Assembly: GCA_021732045.1 (NCBI GenBank)
Contig: JAKFWK010000004.1
Location: 335,917-399,916, forward strand
Length of the DNA stretch: 64,000 nucleotides
Direction: 5' to 3'
From: Sulfurimonas sp.
GTDB taxonomy: Bacteria > Campylobacterota > Campylobacteria > Campylobacterales > Sulfurimonadaceae
Made by a program: the position numbers and the translations under genes. The notes below the pieces were generated by a model that did no database searches, had not been told where the DNA came from, and saw nothing but the letters and a program-made list of their open reading frames with translations. This document shows, one piece after another, positions 33,367 to 43,707 of the stretch; position 1 is the first letter of the stretch, and each line of letters starts with the position of its first letter.

Positions 33367-34238
33367 AAAGAGTACTCCTTCCCTGCAAGTATGGTTTGAT
33401 TGACGCATACTTGAATTTTTACAATAGAGCCTATAGCTTTAAATCTAAAAGTATCTACATTTTGCATAAGCAGAACGCTTTTTGTTGCTGTTCCATCTCT
33501 TTTAAGGAGGTAGGTATCACCGAGCCATGGCTGATAGTCGTAGTGGAGTGTTAAATTTCCATTTGAGTGAACAACTGCATAAGCACTCCAAGCAAGTTGG
33601 TAGTATTCATATAGATCAGCTCCGCTAAAATTAACTCCAGCTATTCCTGATGCAAATATATTTGTGCCAACAAGAGTAGAGTTTATGGGGTGCATTGTAG
33701 AGTTATTATGATCTACTATGGCGCCACTCCATCCATACCCGGTTTGTATATCACTATTTGAGCCGATAAAATATATGGCGGAACTATTTATACCACTGCC
33801 GCCACCAGATAAGGCGCTGATATTTGAATCAATATTGGCTGTGTTTGTTAGTGGAGAAAATAGAGTTGCTGCAGTTGTGCTTGGATGATATAGGTCTATA
33901 ATTCCGCTCCATGAAGGGTTTGAGTCTGCCCGCATACCATCAATATCGTAACCAATCCACTCAAGAATAGTTGCATTTTCGGCAAGCGTTGAACTAGCTA
34001 ATGCTTGAAAATCGACCCCAGGTTGTCTTGCTATAATAGAGTCTTTTATGCGGTATTGAAGTCTAGTGGCAATTGTCTCAACTGCTGAGGCACTTTTTGA
34101 TTGAAGCGAGTTGTTTATGCTTGAGGCAATAAAGCTATCATAAGCACGAGCTAAAAACTCCACACCAAACTTACTTAGAAGACCCATTATAACTATGACA
34201 AAAACAAGCTCTATAAGAGTAAAAGCATATCTACGCAT
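33342..34238 (-). CDS. Pseudopilin-like protein (PilW/GspJ type)
   Basis: 298 aa. The prepilin motif YAFTLIELVFVIVIMGLLS has glutamate 5 after the cleavage site. The large mature region is Ser/Thr/Asn-rich and two C-terminal cysteines may pair (IVKIQVCVNQTI and EYSLCKEKT). Size and layout fit larger minor pilins such as PilW or GspJ. The ATG overlaps the stop of the preceding pseudopilin gene (TAATG), so the operon is translationally coupled. Confidence 0.78.
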   Translation of the reverse strand: MRRYAFTLIELVFVIVIMGLLSKFGVEFLARAYDSFIASSINNSLQSKSASAVETIATRLQYRIKDSIIARQPGVDFQALASSTLAENATILEWIGYDIDGMRADSNPSWSGIIDLYHPSTTAATLFSPLTNTANIDSNISALSGGGSGINSSAIYFIGSNSDIQTGYGWSGAIVDHNNSTMHPINSTLVGTNIFASGIAGVNFSGADLYEYYQLAWSAYAVVHSNGNLTLHYDYQPWLGDTYLLKRDGTATKSVLLMQNVDTFRFKAIGSIVKIQVCVNQTILAGKEYSLCKEKTIF

Positions 34239-34852
34239 TAAAACCTTCTTTTAAAATAATCAACTTCGCCAACATTGGCGCTTTGAGTTTTTAGGATTAC
34301 GATGTTTGTACCACCATTTGCGATTGTAGTTGTGATTGTTTTTACATTGCCAACTTGAGCTACAGCAACGGTGCTTTGATATGTATTTTTGTAACCAACG
34401 CTATTTGTTGTTGTGTCCGTAAATATATCCTCACTTCCATGAACCGCGTTATTTAAATTTTGATCAGTTACATCACTAACATTGGCTACAGTCGCTGTAT
34501 CGCTATCTAGGCATCTTCTATGAAACGGTTGATTTATATGTCCAGGCTTTAGTCTATATCTCTCTCCTACACTATTGTTGTCGCAATCTCCATTTATGTC
34601 TATAACCCTAGATAAGTTACTAACATTTTTATCTTCCATTGACCTTTTGTCCCAGTAGCTTGAAGTCGCACCGTTTAGTTCGGCTGAACCAGCAAAAATA
34701 GCTTCTTGTACGATATTGCTCTCCAATCCTTTTGAGGTAGCATCAGTTATGGTTGGCAGGGAAATTACAGCAATAGATATGATTATAATAGCAAAGATAA
34801 GCTCTATCATAGTAAAAGCGTATCTTTGTGCGGTTAGTTTTTGTCTTACCAC
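34238..34852 (-). CDS. Pseudopilin-like protein (PilV/GspI type)
   Basis: 204 aa, GTG start with a GGAG ribosome-binding site six bases upstream. The prepilin motif is YAFTMIELIFAIIIISIAV with glutamate 5. The Asp/Asn-rich mature part has two cysteines (GDCDNNS and RRCLDSDT). It overlaps the 3' end of the large secreted protein gene by seven bases. Confidence 0.78.
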   Translation of the reverse strand: MVRQKLTAQRYAFTMIELIFAIIIISIAVISLPTITDATSKGLESNIVQEAIFAGSAELNGATSSYWDKRSMEDKNVSNLSRVIDINGDCDNNSVGERYRLKPGHINQPFHRRCLDSDTATVANVSDVTDQNLNNAVHGSEDIFTDTTTNSVGYKNTYQSTVAVAQVGNVKTITTTIANGGTNIVILKTQSANVGEVDYFKRRF

Positions 34853-37800
34853 ATTGTTCTCCTGTTGGTTATTGGTGTTCCAACATTTTTAGTAGTAGTA
34901 TCTGTTTCGTGAGCACCGCTCCATCCAGCCCCACCATTTTCAAACTCTATAGAGAATTGATTTCTTATAGCTAGTGGATTGTTGGGGTCATATATTAGCC
35001 AACCAGATGCGGTGTTTTCCATAGTTGTTTTATATGGATATCCTCTGGTTCCATCATAGGTTAGGGTTGTTCGTGCAGGATTTGTTGTCGCTCCAGCTCC
35101 ATTAAATACACTGGCAACATGGTTATTCGTTAACTCAGTAATCACACCAACTGCGCCATGTGTTGCGCTATCATGGTTGTCGTTGATAAACCATCTTAAG
35201 TCATCGGTGTTTCGTAGGTTCGCACCTATTGTTGGGAGGAGCAGATTTTTGTTACATATGGTATTGTTTTTATCTGTGCCAAAACAGTAGACTTCATAAT
35301 ATATATTTGCGTCTCCTGCATTTCCACTATATCTTTGTCTTGAAGCATGAGTACGACCATATAGATGTGCAACACCCTTGTTTATGGTAGCTTTACCTCC
35401 CGTCATTTTGTCTGGAATCAGATCAGCATTAAATTTACAATTAAGATTTGTAGCTGTGCAGTTTACATCATAATTGCCGTATGTCACAACAATTGGATTA
35501 AGTGAATTGTTTACATCTCTTATGTAGTTGATATTTGTTATTGTTTTTGCTTCTCCAATTAATGTTTGATTGAAGTCACCAGGAAGCACTGTGATTGTAC
35601 TGTTTAAATCACCACTAATGCTTCTTCGGATTGTGTTATCTTGGTTTAAATTTTTAAATACATAGCTAGGTGATGCAGAAGTTGTTGAGTGAGATACATT
35701 TATATCTAATTGTTTTGCATAACAGCCACTAACAAAGTTGCTTAAAACAGAATCGTCATAACCAAAAGCTTTTATAGAGCCATTAAAGTGTACTGACATG
35801 TTTTGATCTTCAGCTCTTGTTATATTTGCGTCATATATAAATGAGTTAACCCCAAGTGCTGCATTGTTTAATCCAACGGTTGAAGTTATAGTGCTTAAAT
35901 CAAATTTATACGGATGGAATGTAAAGTCTTGGTCTTTGTATGTATAGGTACTTCCATTGCTTCCGTGATTCGTTTTGATTACACATCCATTTTGAGCTCC
36001 GGTGGTTGTTGATGAGTTTGTAACGCAGTCAGCCCCAATAGCAAAACCATTCGCCACGGTATGATGATCTATATATTGCCAATCAACAGCTGTCCATGAG
36101 TAATCAACAATACTTAGCTTATACTCTCCAACTTCTTGGTGATTGCGCTCTTCGTTTTGCATTTGTCCATTTGCCACATAGAATAAAATATTTTTATTTG
36201 CAGTATCATTACATCCTGTTTTTGCAGATTGAGGATCCCAAAACATTGTTGCATTGTAGTTGCTATCACCATTGAAGTATCGTGTGTAGCCAGGCACACC
36301 TAAAGAACTATCATCGTGTCCTGTGGCATTTATATCAAAACGATAACTATATCCTCCTGCCATATTTATACGACTTGATGCGGATGAAATGTTTGGGGAA
36401 TACCCATACAAATTAGAGAGATTAACTTTTGTGTTGTTTTTAACATTTGATGGATCTGAGACAATATTGTATATTGGCAGTGTTTGATTGATATCATAAA
36501 CGCGAACATCATACGATTCTGGACGGATAGAAAAATTATCCCTTGAGCATAAAGGTCTAGCATAATTATCTTTTATACACTCAAAGCATGCTGTAGTCTG
36601 CGCTTGCGCTCCTGCGTCAGTCGTTCCACACTTATTAGAAGCAGAACACTGCGTGTGTGTGCCACTTTTGTATAAGCCCGAAATACTAGAGAGTGTTTTA
36701 CCGCTGTTTGATGTTGAAGCACTCCAATTTTGAATCAGTGTTCCATTGCTGTCATTAAAATACCAAACACGGAATGCACCATTTTTTACTGCAAAATTAT
36801 AGTAATCATCAGTCTGAGCTGCTATCGTTGTTTGATAGTTAGCCGATGTAAAATTTATTGGAGTAAAAATAGGGGCAGATATAGCGGAGTCTGGATTTGC
36901 GCAAGAGGCATTTAGGTCACCAAATGCATCCATATCTACCATTTCTACTAAAACAGTAGTATTTATGTTGGATGTTGGAGCTGAATTGTTACCAGTTGCT
37001 GGCGTAGAATCAAAAATAACTGCTGAATTAAAGGGTTTTCTTGAGATCTGAGTCTCTAAATTGTTTGAAGTTTGTCCGCTTTTTACAACATTAAACTGCC
37101 CCCATGCTGGTTGATAACCATTGGTTGGTGGACAAAGAGGAACATTGGTGCTTCCTAGTAGATAGTCTGGATACTCTATCTTATTCCCACCAGCGACAAT
37201 GTAGTATTTTAGTGATAATCCGAGTGGTTCATCTACTTCGCCCGTACCATTTATATAGTTAGGGGTCAGTTGAAATTTTGTATAAACATAATCTTGGGAG
37301 TTAAGCGAACCATTACCCTTTCGTATATCGTGGCCATTTGTACATCCATTGTTTGTTGTTGAGTTATCGCCATTTTTATCATAAGCGCAAAGTGGTGAAC
37401 TTAAAGTTGGTGCCCCTCTGTCAATTAGCATTGAGCCATTTGTATTTGAAGTAGAGATATCTCCTACAAAGTTAAAACGCGTATCATTTACATCCGCTTT
37501 AAGTGCTATGCCTTGAGCCGCTATATCTGCCTCTCTGTTTTTCAAATAAACGACTATATCTAGTGGAGAAGATGAGATAGTTGAGTTTAAATGTGCTATA
37601 GGATAAGCGGTTCTGTTTACATCAAGATACCGTCCATCTTGTTTTATTGAGTAGTCATAACACATTTGTGGCAGATAGAGCTGAGTGGAAAAAGCAATTA
37701 CTGATGGGAAATATGTATCTTGAGTTGATGTAAATTGAAATTTGGCCCCAACTTCATTGGTTCCTATAATGTTTAATGCTCCTGAAGTTGTACCGGTTTT

Positions 37801-39366
37801 GTAGAGTTGAATATCAATACCATTATTGTTGGTCAAGCTTGGGCTTCTGGTTCCAGTAACATCTACTCTTGAGTCAAATGTGCCTATTGATTGCAGAGTT
37901 GTATTGTATGTTAACCCAGCCATCTTAATAATATCTCCAGTTATATACTTATCTCCCTCTCCAGCAAAAACATATGTGTTAGAGTCTACTGTGCCAGATT
38001 TTGGTGTTAAGAATCCACTAACACTAATGTCTATATTTCCAGAGCTGCTTGTTACTTGCTTGTAGCCATCAAAAATAGTAACATTTCTAGCTACTGTTCC
38101 ACTTGGGTCCTCATAAACAACTGCTAAAATCCATGCGCCGTATGCTCCTAAACCATCGCTTATGGTCTTGCTACCCGTTTGTCCTGTTTCTGTATAAAAA
38201 CTTGTTGTATCAATATAGTATGTTCCATTGCTATCGACGATACTTGAAGCATCTGCGCTTGCAGAGTAGATTCTAATATAATTAGTTGAGCTTGTTGAAT
38301 CAAAATCTTTTATATCAGCAGTTAGCGTAGTAAATGCTCCAGTAGCACCTTTTCTTATATTTATAGTTCCAGCAGCTGCTTTAGAAGTAGCATCCCATGC
38401 GTCATTAGAGCTTGTGGCAGCTTTGCGTCCCTGCCAATAAAGCCTAGCATATTTAATAACAGCATTGGATGGTATAGCAAGTGTTGAGTATGATGTTGGC
38501 GCTTTGCTTAAGTTTGTTTGTGAATTTGAATCCGTTGTTGTAGGTTCGACACAAGCACCACCACTCAGAACACACAAGACGGTGTTTCCTATAACTTTTA
38601 CATCCCCAAAAAGATTATGCTGGGTTCGCTCTACAAAGTCTCGTCCGCCAGTTGTTTCAGTTAATTTTGGATCTACTGTGATTGTGAAACTATCCGAATT
38701 TGATGTGCCGTCATTATCTGTTGCTGTTATACTAAATGTTACCGCAGAAGCCGTAGCTACAGGTGTGCCACTAATAACACCTGTTGAAGAGTTAAAATTT
38801 AAACCGGTCGGCAGTGTGCCGGTGAGTGTGTATGATGAAATTGCATCACCGTTAGTGATGGTTACATAAGAAGATAAGTTAAGAGAAAATGCACTATCAA
38901 CATTTGCCGTTTGGTTTGGGACATTACCCATGATTGGTGGAGTTTGATCAGCAACAAAGCTAAATGTAAAGTCATAATGTTGATTATTTGCGCTTGCAAA
39001 AACAGCCATATTGAAATCAGTATCAGCAGTAAGATGGATACTATTTCCTGAACTAAGTAATGTGCTTGAACCAGTAGGACAATTAGTTAAGTCGTAACGA
39101 AATGTTACCGAAGCTGTGGATGAATTTTTTATAAATGTTAATACACCCGCTAGCGGAACTTGAAAATAATAATTATATTGGTCGTTGTTGTCAAAACTAT
39201 TATTGGTCACCGCATCCGTATAAGAGGCATTTGAACCAGATTCAGTAAATATATGACTGTCATGCAGAGAACCGCTGCTACAAACAGCCCCCCACCCAGA
39301 CACAGAAAACATCATTAGTATTCCAAAAATGCCTATAAGCTGTGAAAATATTTTTAAAGATTTCAT
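34846..39366 (-). CDS. Large secreted adhesin-like protein in a pseudopilin operon
   Basis: 1506 aa from the ATG at 39364-39366, with an AAGGAGG ribosome-binding site. Signal peptide (LIGIFGILMMFSVSGWGA). An Ig-like putative domain of the He_PIG/cadherin-like type lies at about residues 145-235 (GLNFNSSTGVISGTP, FSITATDNDGTS). Long, cysteine-bearing, Ser/Thr/Asn-rich regions follow, including IKYARLYWQGRK, and a C-terminal block (SGWLIYDPNNPLAIRNQFSIEFENGGAGWSG) that recalls MshQ/DUF6701 proteins. Its place upstream of three pseudopilins suggests a tip or surface adhesin. The MshQ link is tentative. Confidence 0.75.
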   Translation of the reverse strand: MKSLKIFSQLIGIFGILMMFSVSGWGAVCSSGSLHDSHIFTESGSNASYTDAVTNNSFDNNDQYNYYFQVPLAGVLTFIKNSSTASVTFRYDLTNCPTGSSTLLSSGNSIHLTADTDFNMAVFASANNQHYDFTFSFVADQTPPIMGNVPNQTANVDSAFSLNLSSYVTITNGDAISSYTLTGTLPTGLNFNSSTGVISGTPVATASAVTFSITATDNDGTSNSDSFTITVDPKLTETTGGRDFVERTQHNLFGDVKVIGNTVLCVLSGGACVEPTTTDSNSQTNLSKAPTSYSTLAIPSNAVIKYARLYWQGRKAATSSNDAWDATSKAAAGTINIRKGATGAFTTLTADIKDFDSTSSTNYIRIYSASADASSIVDSNGTYYIDTTSFYTETGQTGSKTISDGLGAYGAWILAVVYEDPSGTVARNVTIFDGYKQVTSSSGNIDISVSGFLTPKSGTVDSNTYVFAGEGDKYITGDIIKMAGLTYNTTLQSIGTFDSRVDVTGTRSPSLTNNNGIDIQLYKTGTTSGALNIIGTNEVGAKFQFTSTQDTYFPSVIAFSTQLYLPQMCYDYSIKQDGRYLDVNRTAYPIAHLNSTISSSPLDIVVYLKNREADIAAQGIALKADVNDTRFNFVGDISTSNTNGSMLIDRGAPTLSSPLCAYDKNGDNSTTNNGCTNGHDIRKGNGSLNSQDYVYTKFQLTPNYINGTGEVDEPLGLSLKYYIVAGGNKIEYPDYLLGSTNVPLCPPTNGYQPAWGQFNVVKSGQTSNNLETQISRKPFNSAVIFDSTPATGNNSAPTSNINTTVLVEMVDMDAFGDLNASCANPDSAISAPIFTPINFTSANYQTTIAAQTDDYYNFAVKNGAFRVWYFNDSNGTLIQNWSASTSNSGKTLSSISGLYKSGTHTQCSASNKCGTTDAGAQAQTTACFECIKDNYARPLCSRDNFSIRPESYDVRVYDINQTLPIYNIVSDPSNVKNNTKVNLSNLYGYSPNISSASSRINMAGGYSYRFDINATGHDDSSLGVPGYTRYFNGDSNYNATMFWDPQSAKTGCNDTANKNILFYVANGQMQNEERNHQEVGEYKLSIVDYSWTAVDWQYIDHHTVANGFAIGADCVTNSSTTTGAQNGCVIKTNHGSNGSTYTYKDQDFTFHPYKFDLSTITSTVGLNNAALGVNSFIYDANITRAEDQNMSVHFNGSIKAFGYDDSVLSNFVSGCYAKQLDINVSHSTTSASPSYVFKNLNQDNTIRRSISGDLNSTITVLPGDFNQTLIGEAKTITNINYIRDVNNSLNPIVVTYGNYDVNCTATNLNCKFNADLIPDKMTGGKATINKGVAHLYGRTHASRQRYSGNAGDANIYYEVYCFGTDKNNTICNKNLLLPTIGANLRNTDDLRWFINDNHDSATHGAVGVITELTNNHVASVFNGAGATTNPARTTLTYDGTRGYPYKTTMENTASGWLIYDPNNPLAIRNQFSIEFENGGAGWSGAHETDTTTKNVGTPITNRRTMW

Positions 39367-39568
39367 CTTATCCTCCTTGGGATTTAGCATACCTCTTATT
39401 TTTAACTTTGCTGCACACAAAAACAGGGCTCTAGAAGTAAGCGTTATACAATACTAGATTATACACGCAACTATGCTTATATGATGCTTAATAGTATTTT
39501 CTTATAGGAGCGCAAACGAGAGGAAGTTTTAAACCTTTCGTGGCTATATTATGAAAGGTTTAGTTAGG

Positions 39569-39949
39569 TTATTTGTTTAAAAAGCTAGATATTTTCTCGG
39601 CTACACCATACTCTGGGGAGTGACTTAAGATGACTTGAGCGGCTTTGTTGGTATCTGTGTTAAATATAAAAGGACCAGCAAAATTTACAAGCGATTCTTC
39701 AATTGGAGATTGGATAAGTACAATATTTAAAACAATAATATTTGATTTGTCGGTGATTTCTAGTAGCTTTTGAATATCATCGGGAGCTTCAAAATCATAG
39801 TTTCTTAGTATAAAAGGATCAATCAGCGCAAAAGAGATATTTTCTTCATTTGTTGGCTTCATTATCATAAGAGTATCATCGATTTTTTCTAGAGTTACCT
39901 CTTTTACATTTTCAAATCCTAGTATAGGAACGCACATATCAAATTTCAT
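39569..39949 (-). CDS. fliW: Flagellar assembly factor FliW
   Basis: 126 aa. All-beta protein; KFDMCVPILGFENVKEVTLEKIDD at the N-terminus and FALIDPFILRNYDFEAPDD and VLNIVLIQSPIEESLVNFAGPFIFN are family-typical. FliW binds flagellin and relieves CsrA repression in related bacteria. I start at the ATG at 39947-39949, nine bases after GAGG; an upstream TTG is possible. It is divergent from bamD-lon, a neighbourhood I recall from Campylobacter and relatives. Confidence 0.85.
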   Translation of the reverse strand: MKFDMCVPILGFENVKEVTLEKIDDTLMIMKPTNEENISFALIDPFILRNYDFEAPDDIQKLLEITDKSNIIVLNIVLIQSPIEESLVNFAGPFIFNTDTNKAAQVILSHSPEYGVAEKISSFLNK

Positions 39950-40083
39950 ACTGTTCAACCTCTTTTTTTGGCATTATGACATTAAAGCATAAACCGTACC
40001 TAGTTTGTTTCGCGTTTAGCTAAAATATAAAATTAATGGTAATTTGTATAAAATGCCAACCTACCAAATATTAGGGATTTTGT

Positions 40084-40854
40084 ATGAGATTTAAAAGTTA
40101 TTTTTTAGTAAGTGTGGTGACTGTAACTCTACTGTTTTTAGGGTGCTCTAAAGAGATTGAGGAGTACAATAAACCTGCAGCGTATTGGTACTCCAAGATT
40201 GTCGAACAAGTTTCAAGCGGTGATTTAGAAAAAGCAGATAATTACTACAGTTCGCTTCAAAGCGAGCACGCTGGATCGCCACTTCTGCCCGAGGCTACTA
40301 TGATTTTGGCCATCGCTCATATGCACGAAGAAGAGTATATCTTAAGTGAACATTTTTTAGATGAGTATGTTAAGAGATATGCAACAGCAAACGAGAGAGA
40401 GCAGGCTGATTTTTTAAAAATTAGAGCAAAGTATATGTCATTGCCAAACCCAAGAAGAGATCAAGCGCTTATAGATGAAGCTATAAAAAATGGTGAAGAG
40501 TTCAAGTTAAATTATACAAGCTCAATGTACATTGAAGTAGTCAACAGTATGCTTACTCGCCTATATCTTGCTCAAGCATCTCTAAATGAGGATATAGCAG
40601 ATCTGTACAAAAGGCTTGATAAACCAAAAAGTGCATCTTACTATAAAATCTTAAAACCAGTTCCTTGGATAGTTTGGAGCGATGTGCAAAGAGCAGAAGT
40701 TCCTTGGTATCGCTCTTGGTTTGAGGGCGATGGCACCCAGAGTTGGTATGCGTTTATGATACCAAATACAAAAAGCGTTGTTTCAAGAAACTCTGTAAAA
40801 GATGACAATGAAACATCAGTAAAAGAAAATAATAGTTCGGAGAGTAAAAAATGA
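40084..40854 (+). CDS. bamD: Outer membrane assembly lipoprotein BamD
   Basis: 256 aa. The signal peptide ends in LFLGC. Mature region of tetratricopeptide-like helices: PAAYWYSKIVEQVSSGDLEKADNYYSSLQSEHAGSPLLPEATMILAIAHM fits the BamD consensus. BamD is part of the beta-barrel assembly complex at the inner face of the outer membrane. A charged, low-complexity C-terminal tail (DDNETSVKENNSSE) ends the protein. It is coupled to lon by an ATGA overlap. Confidence 0.88.
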   Translation: MRFKSYFLVSVVTVTLLFLGCSKEIEEYNKPAAYWYSKIVEQVSSGDLEKADNYYSSLQSEHAGSPLLPEATMILAIAHMHEEEYILSEHFLDEYVKRYATANEREQADFLKIRAKYMSLPNPRRDQALIDEAIKNGEEFKLNYTSSMYIEVVNSMLTRLYLAQASLNEDIADLYKRLDKPKSASYYKILKPVPWIVWSDVQRAEVPWYRSWFEGDGTQSWYAFMIPNTKSVVSRNSVKDDNETSVKENNSSESKK

Positions 40855-43268
40855 AATTAAGCGATTATAGTGACTTTCCAGCAGAGATACCAATTATTGC
40901 GGAGGATGAACTTTTTTTATATCCTTTTATGATTTCTCCACTTTTTTTAAGTGATGATGGCAATATAAAATCCGCTACAAAAGCCATAGAAGAGGGCTCT
41001 TTAGTTATGGTATGTCCAACAAAACCTTCTCATGAGGGAGAAAGAGAGTTTGAGTCACTCTATAATGTTGGCGTTGTCGGCTCAATCATGAGAAAAGTTT
41101 CACTTCCAGATGGTAGAGTAAAAGTTCTTTTTCAAGGTTTAGCTCGTGCAAAAACTTTTGAAAAAACATCTAACAACCCTCTTCGTGCAAGAGTAGACAT
41201 TATACATGCCACTCATGTCAACTCTCTGAAAATAGATGCCATTTTAGAGGTTGTTAGAGAAAAAGTCAGAACACTCTCAAGTGTCAGTAGCTATTTTCCT
41301 CCAGACTTGCTTCGTACTATAGAAGAAAATCATGATCATAACCGTATTATAGACCTTATCTGCTCAACCATCAAGCTTAAAAAAGAGCAGGCTTATGGGC
41401 TTTTCGCAGAGGTAGATACTGAAAAAAGATTTTTAGATTTAATTGAGCATTTGATAGATGAGATAGAAGCTAACAAGCTCCAACGAGAGATTCGCACAAA
41501 AGTTCACTCTCATATAGAAAAAATAAACAAAGAGTATTTTTTAAAAGAGCAGTTAAAGCAGATTCAAAAAGAGCTCGGAACTGATACTTCAAGAGAAGAA
41601 GAGCAAGAGGAGTATAGAAAAAAACTCGAAGCAAAAAAAAGTAAAATGAGTCCAGAAGCCTATAAAGAGGTACATAAGCAGCTGGAGAGATTCTCAAGAA
41701 TGCATCCAGACTCTTCTGACGCTTCGATGACTCAAACATACTTAGACTGGGTTTTAGAGATTCCTTTTGGTGAAGAGAGTACAAAAGCTCTCAATATTGA
41801 TAATGTTGAAAATCAATTAGATAAAGATCACTTCTCATTGGAAAAACCAAAAGAGAGAATAGTGGAGTTTTTTGCTGTAAAAGAGTTAATGGAGCTTAGA
41901 GGAGTAAAAGATCAGGAGAGTACGGGTGCAATTTTATGTTTCTCGGGACCTCCTGGTGTTGGTAAAACTTCTTTGGCAAACTCGATAGCAAAAGCACTCA
42001 AGCGACCACTTGTAAGAATCGCGCTTGGTGGGTTAGAAGATGTAAATGAACTTCGTGGACATAGAAGAACTTATGTTGGAGCGATGCCAGGGCGAATTGT
42101 TCAAGGTCTGATAGATGCTAAAAAAATGAATCCAGTTGTTGTTTTAGATGAGATAGATAAAGTAGCAAAAACCGGAAGAGGTGACCCAACTGCAGCACTT
42201 TTAGAGATATTAGACCCTGAGCAAAATGTTGAATTTAGAGACTATTATCTCAACTTCAACATTGACTTATCTAAAGTTATTTTTATAGCAACGGCGAACG
42301 ATGTTGGAAGAATTCCGGCTCCACTGAGAGACAGGATGGAGTTTATATCAATCAGCTCATACACTCCACAGGAGAAATTTGAGATTGCTCAAAGGTACAT
42401 AATTCCTCAAGAGTTAAAAAAGCATGGACTTAAAAAATCAGAAGTATCAATCTCAACCCCTGCTGTAAAAGAGATAATCCATAGTTATACTCGTGAGGCA
42501 GGAGTTAGAAATCTTCGCAGACGAGTTGCAAATATGTCAAGGAAAATTGCAAAAGAGATTTTGCAGCATCCAGAGGTTATTAAGGTTTCTATAAATCTTA
42601 AAAATTTAAAAGATTACTTTGATAAAACTGTTTTTGAGATAGAAAAAACAACAAAAATCCCAGTGGTTGGTGTTGTAAATGGTCTTGCTTGGACAGCGGT
42701 TGGTGGTGATGTTTTAAAAATAGAGAGCATCAGGATAAACGGAAAAGGTGTGATGCAACTAACTGGAAGCCTTGGTGATGTTATGAAAGAGTCCGCAAGG
42801 ATAGCTTTTAGTGTTGTAAAAACACTCATCGATAACAAAAAACTAAAAATTGATGCCTCAAATATTCCTCTTACCACAAAAGAGAAAGAGGATAAAGAAG
42901 AGATTGATGCCAGTGAAGTATATAAAAGATACGACCTGCATCTACATGTTCCAGATGGAGCTACTCCAAAAGATGGACCAAGTGCTGGAATCGCGATGGT
43001 TAGCGTTATAGCTTCGATTCTGAGTTCTAGAAAAATCCGCTCTGAGATTGCTATGACTGGAGAGGTTTCTTTGAGTGGAGATGTCCTACCAATCGGCGGA
43101 CTTAGAGAAAAACTTATAGCTGCACACAAAGCAGGAATGACCAAAGTTCTGATTCCGAGCAAGAATTATGATAGAGATTTGGAAGATATCCCAAAAGAGG
43201 TTAGAGATAGCGTAGAGATTGTACCAGTCAGTAGAGTGGAAGAGGTTTTAAGCCAGATATTGGTTTAG
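40851..43268 (+). CDS. lon: ATP-dependent protease Lon
   Basis: 805 aa. N-terminal LON substrate domain, coiled coil around residues 210-270, AAA+ module with GPPGVGKTS (Walker A) and VVLDEIDKV (Walker B), and a C-terminal serine protease domain with catalytic Ser in KDGPSAGIAM and Lys in GLREKLIAAHKAG. Full family length. Cytosolic degradation of damaged and regulatory proteins. Its ATG overlaps the bamD stop. Confidence 0.96.
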   Translation: MKLSDYSDFPAEIPIIAEDELFLYPFMISPLFLSDDGNIKSATKAIEEGSLVMVCPTKPSHEGEREFESLYNVGVVGSIMRKVSLPDGRVKVLFQGLARAKTFEKTSNNPLRARVDIIHATHVNSLKIDAILEVVREKVRTLSSVSSYFPPDLLRTIEENHDHNRIIDLICSTIKLKKEQAYGLFAEVDTEKRFLDLIEHLIDEIEANKLQREIRTKVHSHIEKINKEYFLKEQLKQIQKELGTDTSREEEQEEYRKKLEAKKSKMSPEAYKEVHKQLERFSRMHPDSSDASMTQTYLDWVLEIPFGEESTKALNIDNVENQLDKDHFSLEKPKERIVEFFAVKELMELRGVKDQESTGAILCFSGPPGVGKTSLANSIAKALKRPLVRIALGGLEDVNELRGHRRTYVGAMPGRIVQGLIDAKKMNPVVVLDEIDKVAKTGRGDPTAALLEILDPEQNVEFRDYYLNFNIDLSKVIFIATANDVGRIPAPLRDRMEFISISSYTPQEKFEIAQRYIIPQELKKHGLKKSEVSISTPAVKEIIHSYTREAGVRNLRRRVANMSRKIAKEILQHPEVIKVSINLKNLKDYFDKTVFEIEKTTKIPVVGVVNGLAWTAVGGDVLKIESIRINGKGVMQLTGSLGDVMKESARIAFSVVKTLIDNKKLKIDASNIPLTTKEKEDKEEIDASEVYKRYDLHLHVPDGATPKDGPSAGIAMVSVIASILSSRKIRSEIAMTGEVSLSGDVLPIGGLREKLIAAHKAGMTKVLIPSKNYDRDLEDIPKEVRDSVEIVPVSRVEEVLSQILV

Positions 43269-43281
43269 AGCCAATTATACT

Positions 43282-43311
43282 TTTTAGTCTAGAATAGCTC
43301 TAGACCAAAAA
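43282..43311. terminator. Bidirectional hairpin between lon and a response regulator
   Basis: GTCTAGA (43287-43293) and TCTAGAC (43299-43305) pair perfectly. The arms extend through TTTTT on the left and AAAAA on the right, giving a long stem between two convergent genes. It lacks a separate T-run but is well placed to stop both transcripts. Confidence 0.5.
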
Positions 43312-43316
43312 AATTA

Positions 43317-43691
43317 CTAAATCACAAGATCATTTATTTTTTGAAGTAAATCAATGCTTCTAATTGGCTTCATTAAAAATCCATTAGCACCAAGTTCTAG
43401 CGCTTCATTCTTCTTTGTTTCATCAGTAGTAAGAACAATTATTGGAACTTGCTTTATATTTTCATCTGAACGAATTACTTTTAACATCTCTATACCGTTC
43501 ATGATTGGCATTATTATATCAAGAAGTATGAGATCTATATCGTCTCTTGATTTTATGAATCCTATTGCTTCTGCACCATTTTTTGCCTCAATCACTTCTT
43601 TGACACTTTCATTTTTCATTAACATAGATTTTAGAAGTTTTAGATTTATCATGTCATCATCTACTGCTAGTACTATCAAGCTTTTTATCAT
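43317..43691 (-). CDS. CheY-like single-domain response regulator
   Basis: 124 aa, receiver domain only. Acidic pocket: AVDDDMIN; phospho-acceptor aspartate in LILLDIIMPIMNG; the later VLTTDE Thr and FLMKPI Lys switch residues are present. It follows the hybrid histidine kinase gene by 16 bases on the same strand, so it is likely the output or shuttle of that relay. No output domain is attached, so it acts by protein contact. Confidence 0.9.
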   Translation of the reverse strand: MIKSLIVLAVDDDMINLKLLKSMLMKNESVKEVIEAKNGAEAIGFIKSRDDIDLILLDIIMPIMNGIEMLKVIRSDENIKQVPIIVLTTDETKKNEALELGANGFLMKPIRSIDLLQKINDLVI

Positions 43692-43707
43692 TATAGATTA
43701 CCTCTCA

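Noticed and set aside
38465..38869. 134-aa plus-strand frame inside the adhesin gene
   Set aside because: Antisense shadow of the large secreted protein, with low-complexity composition explained by the opposite frame.
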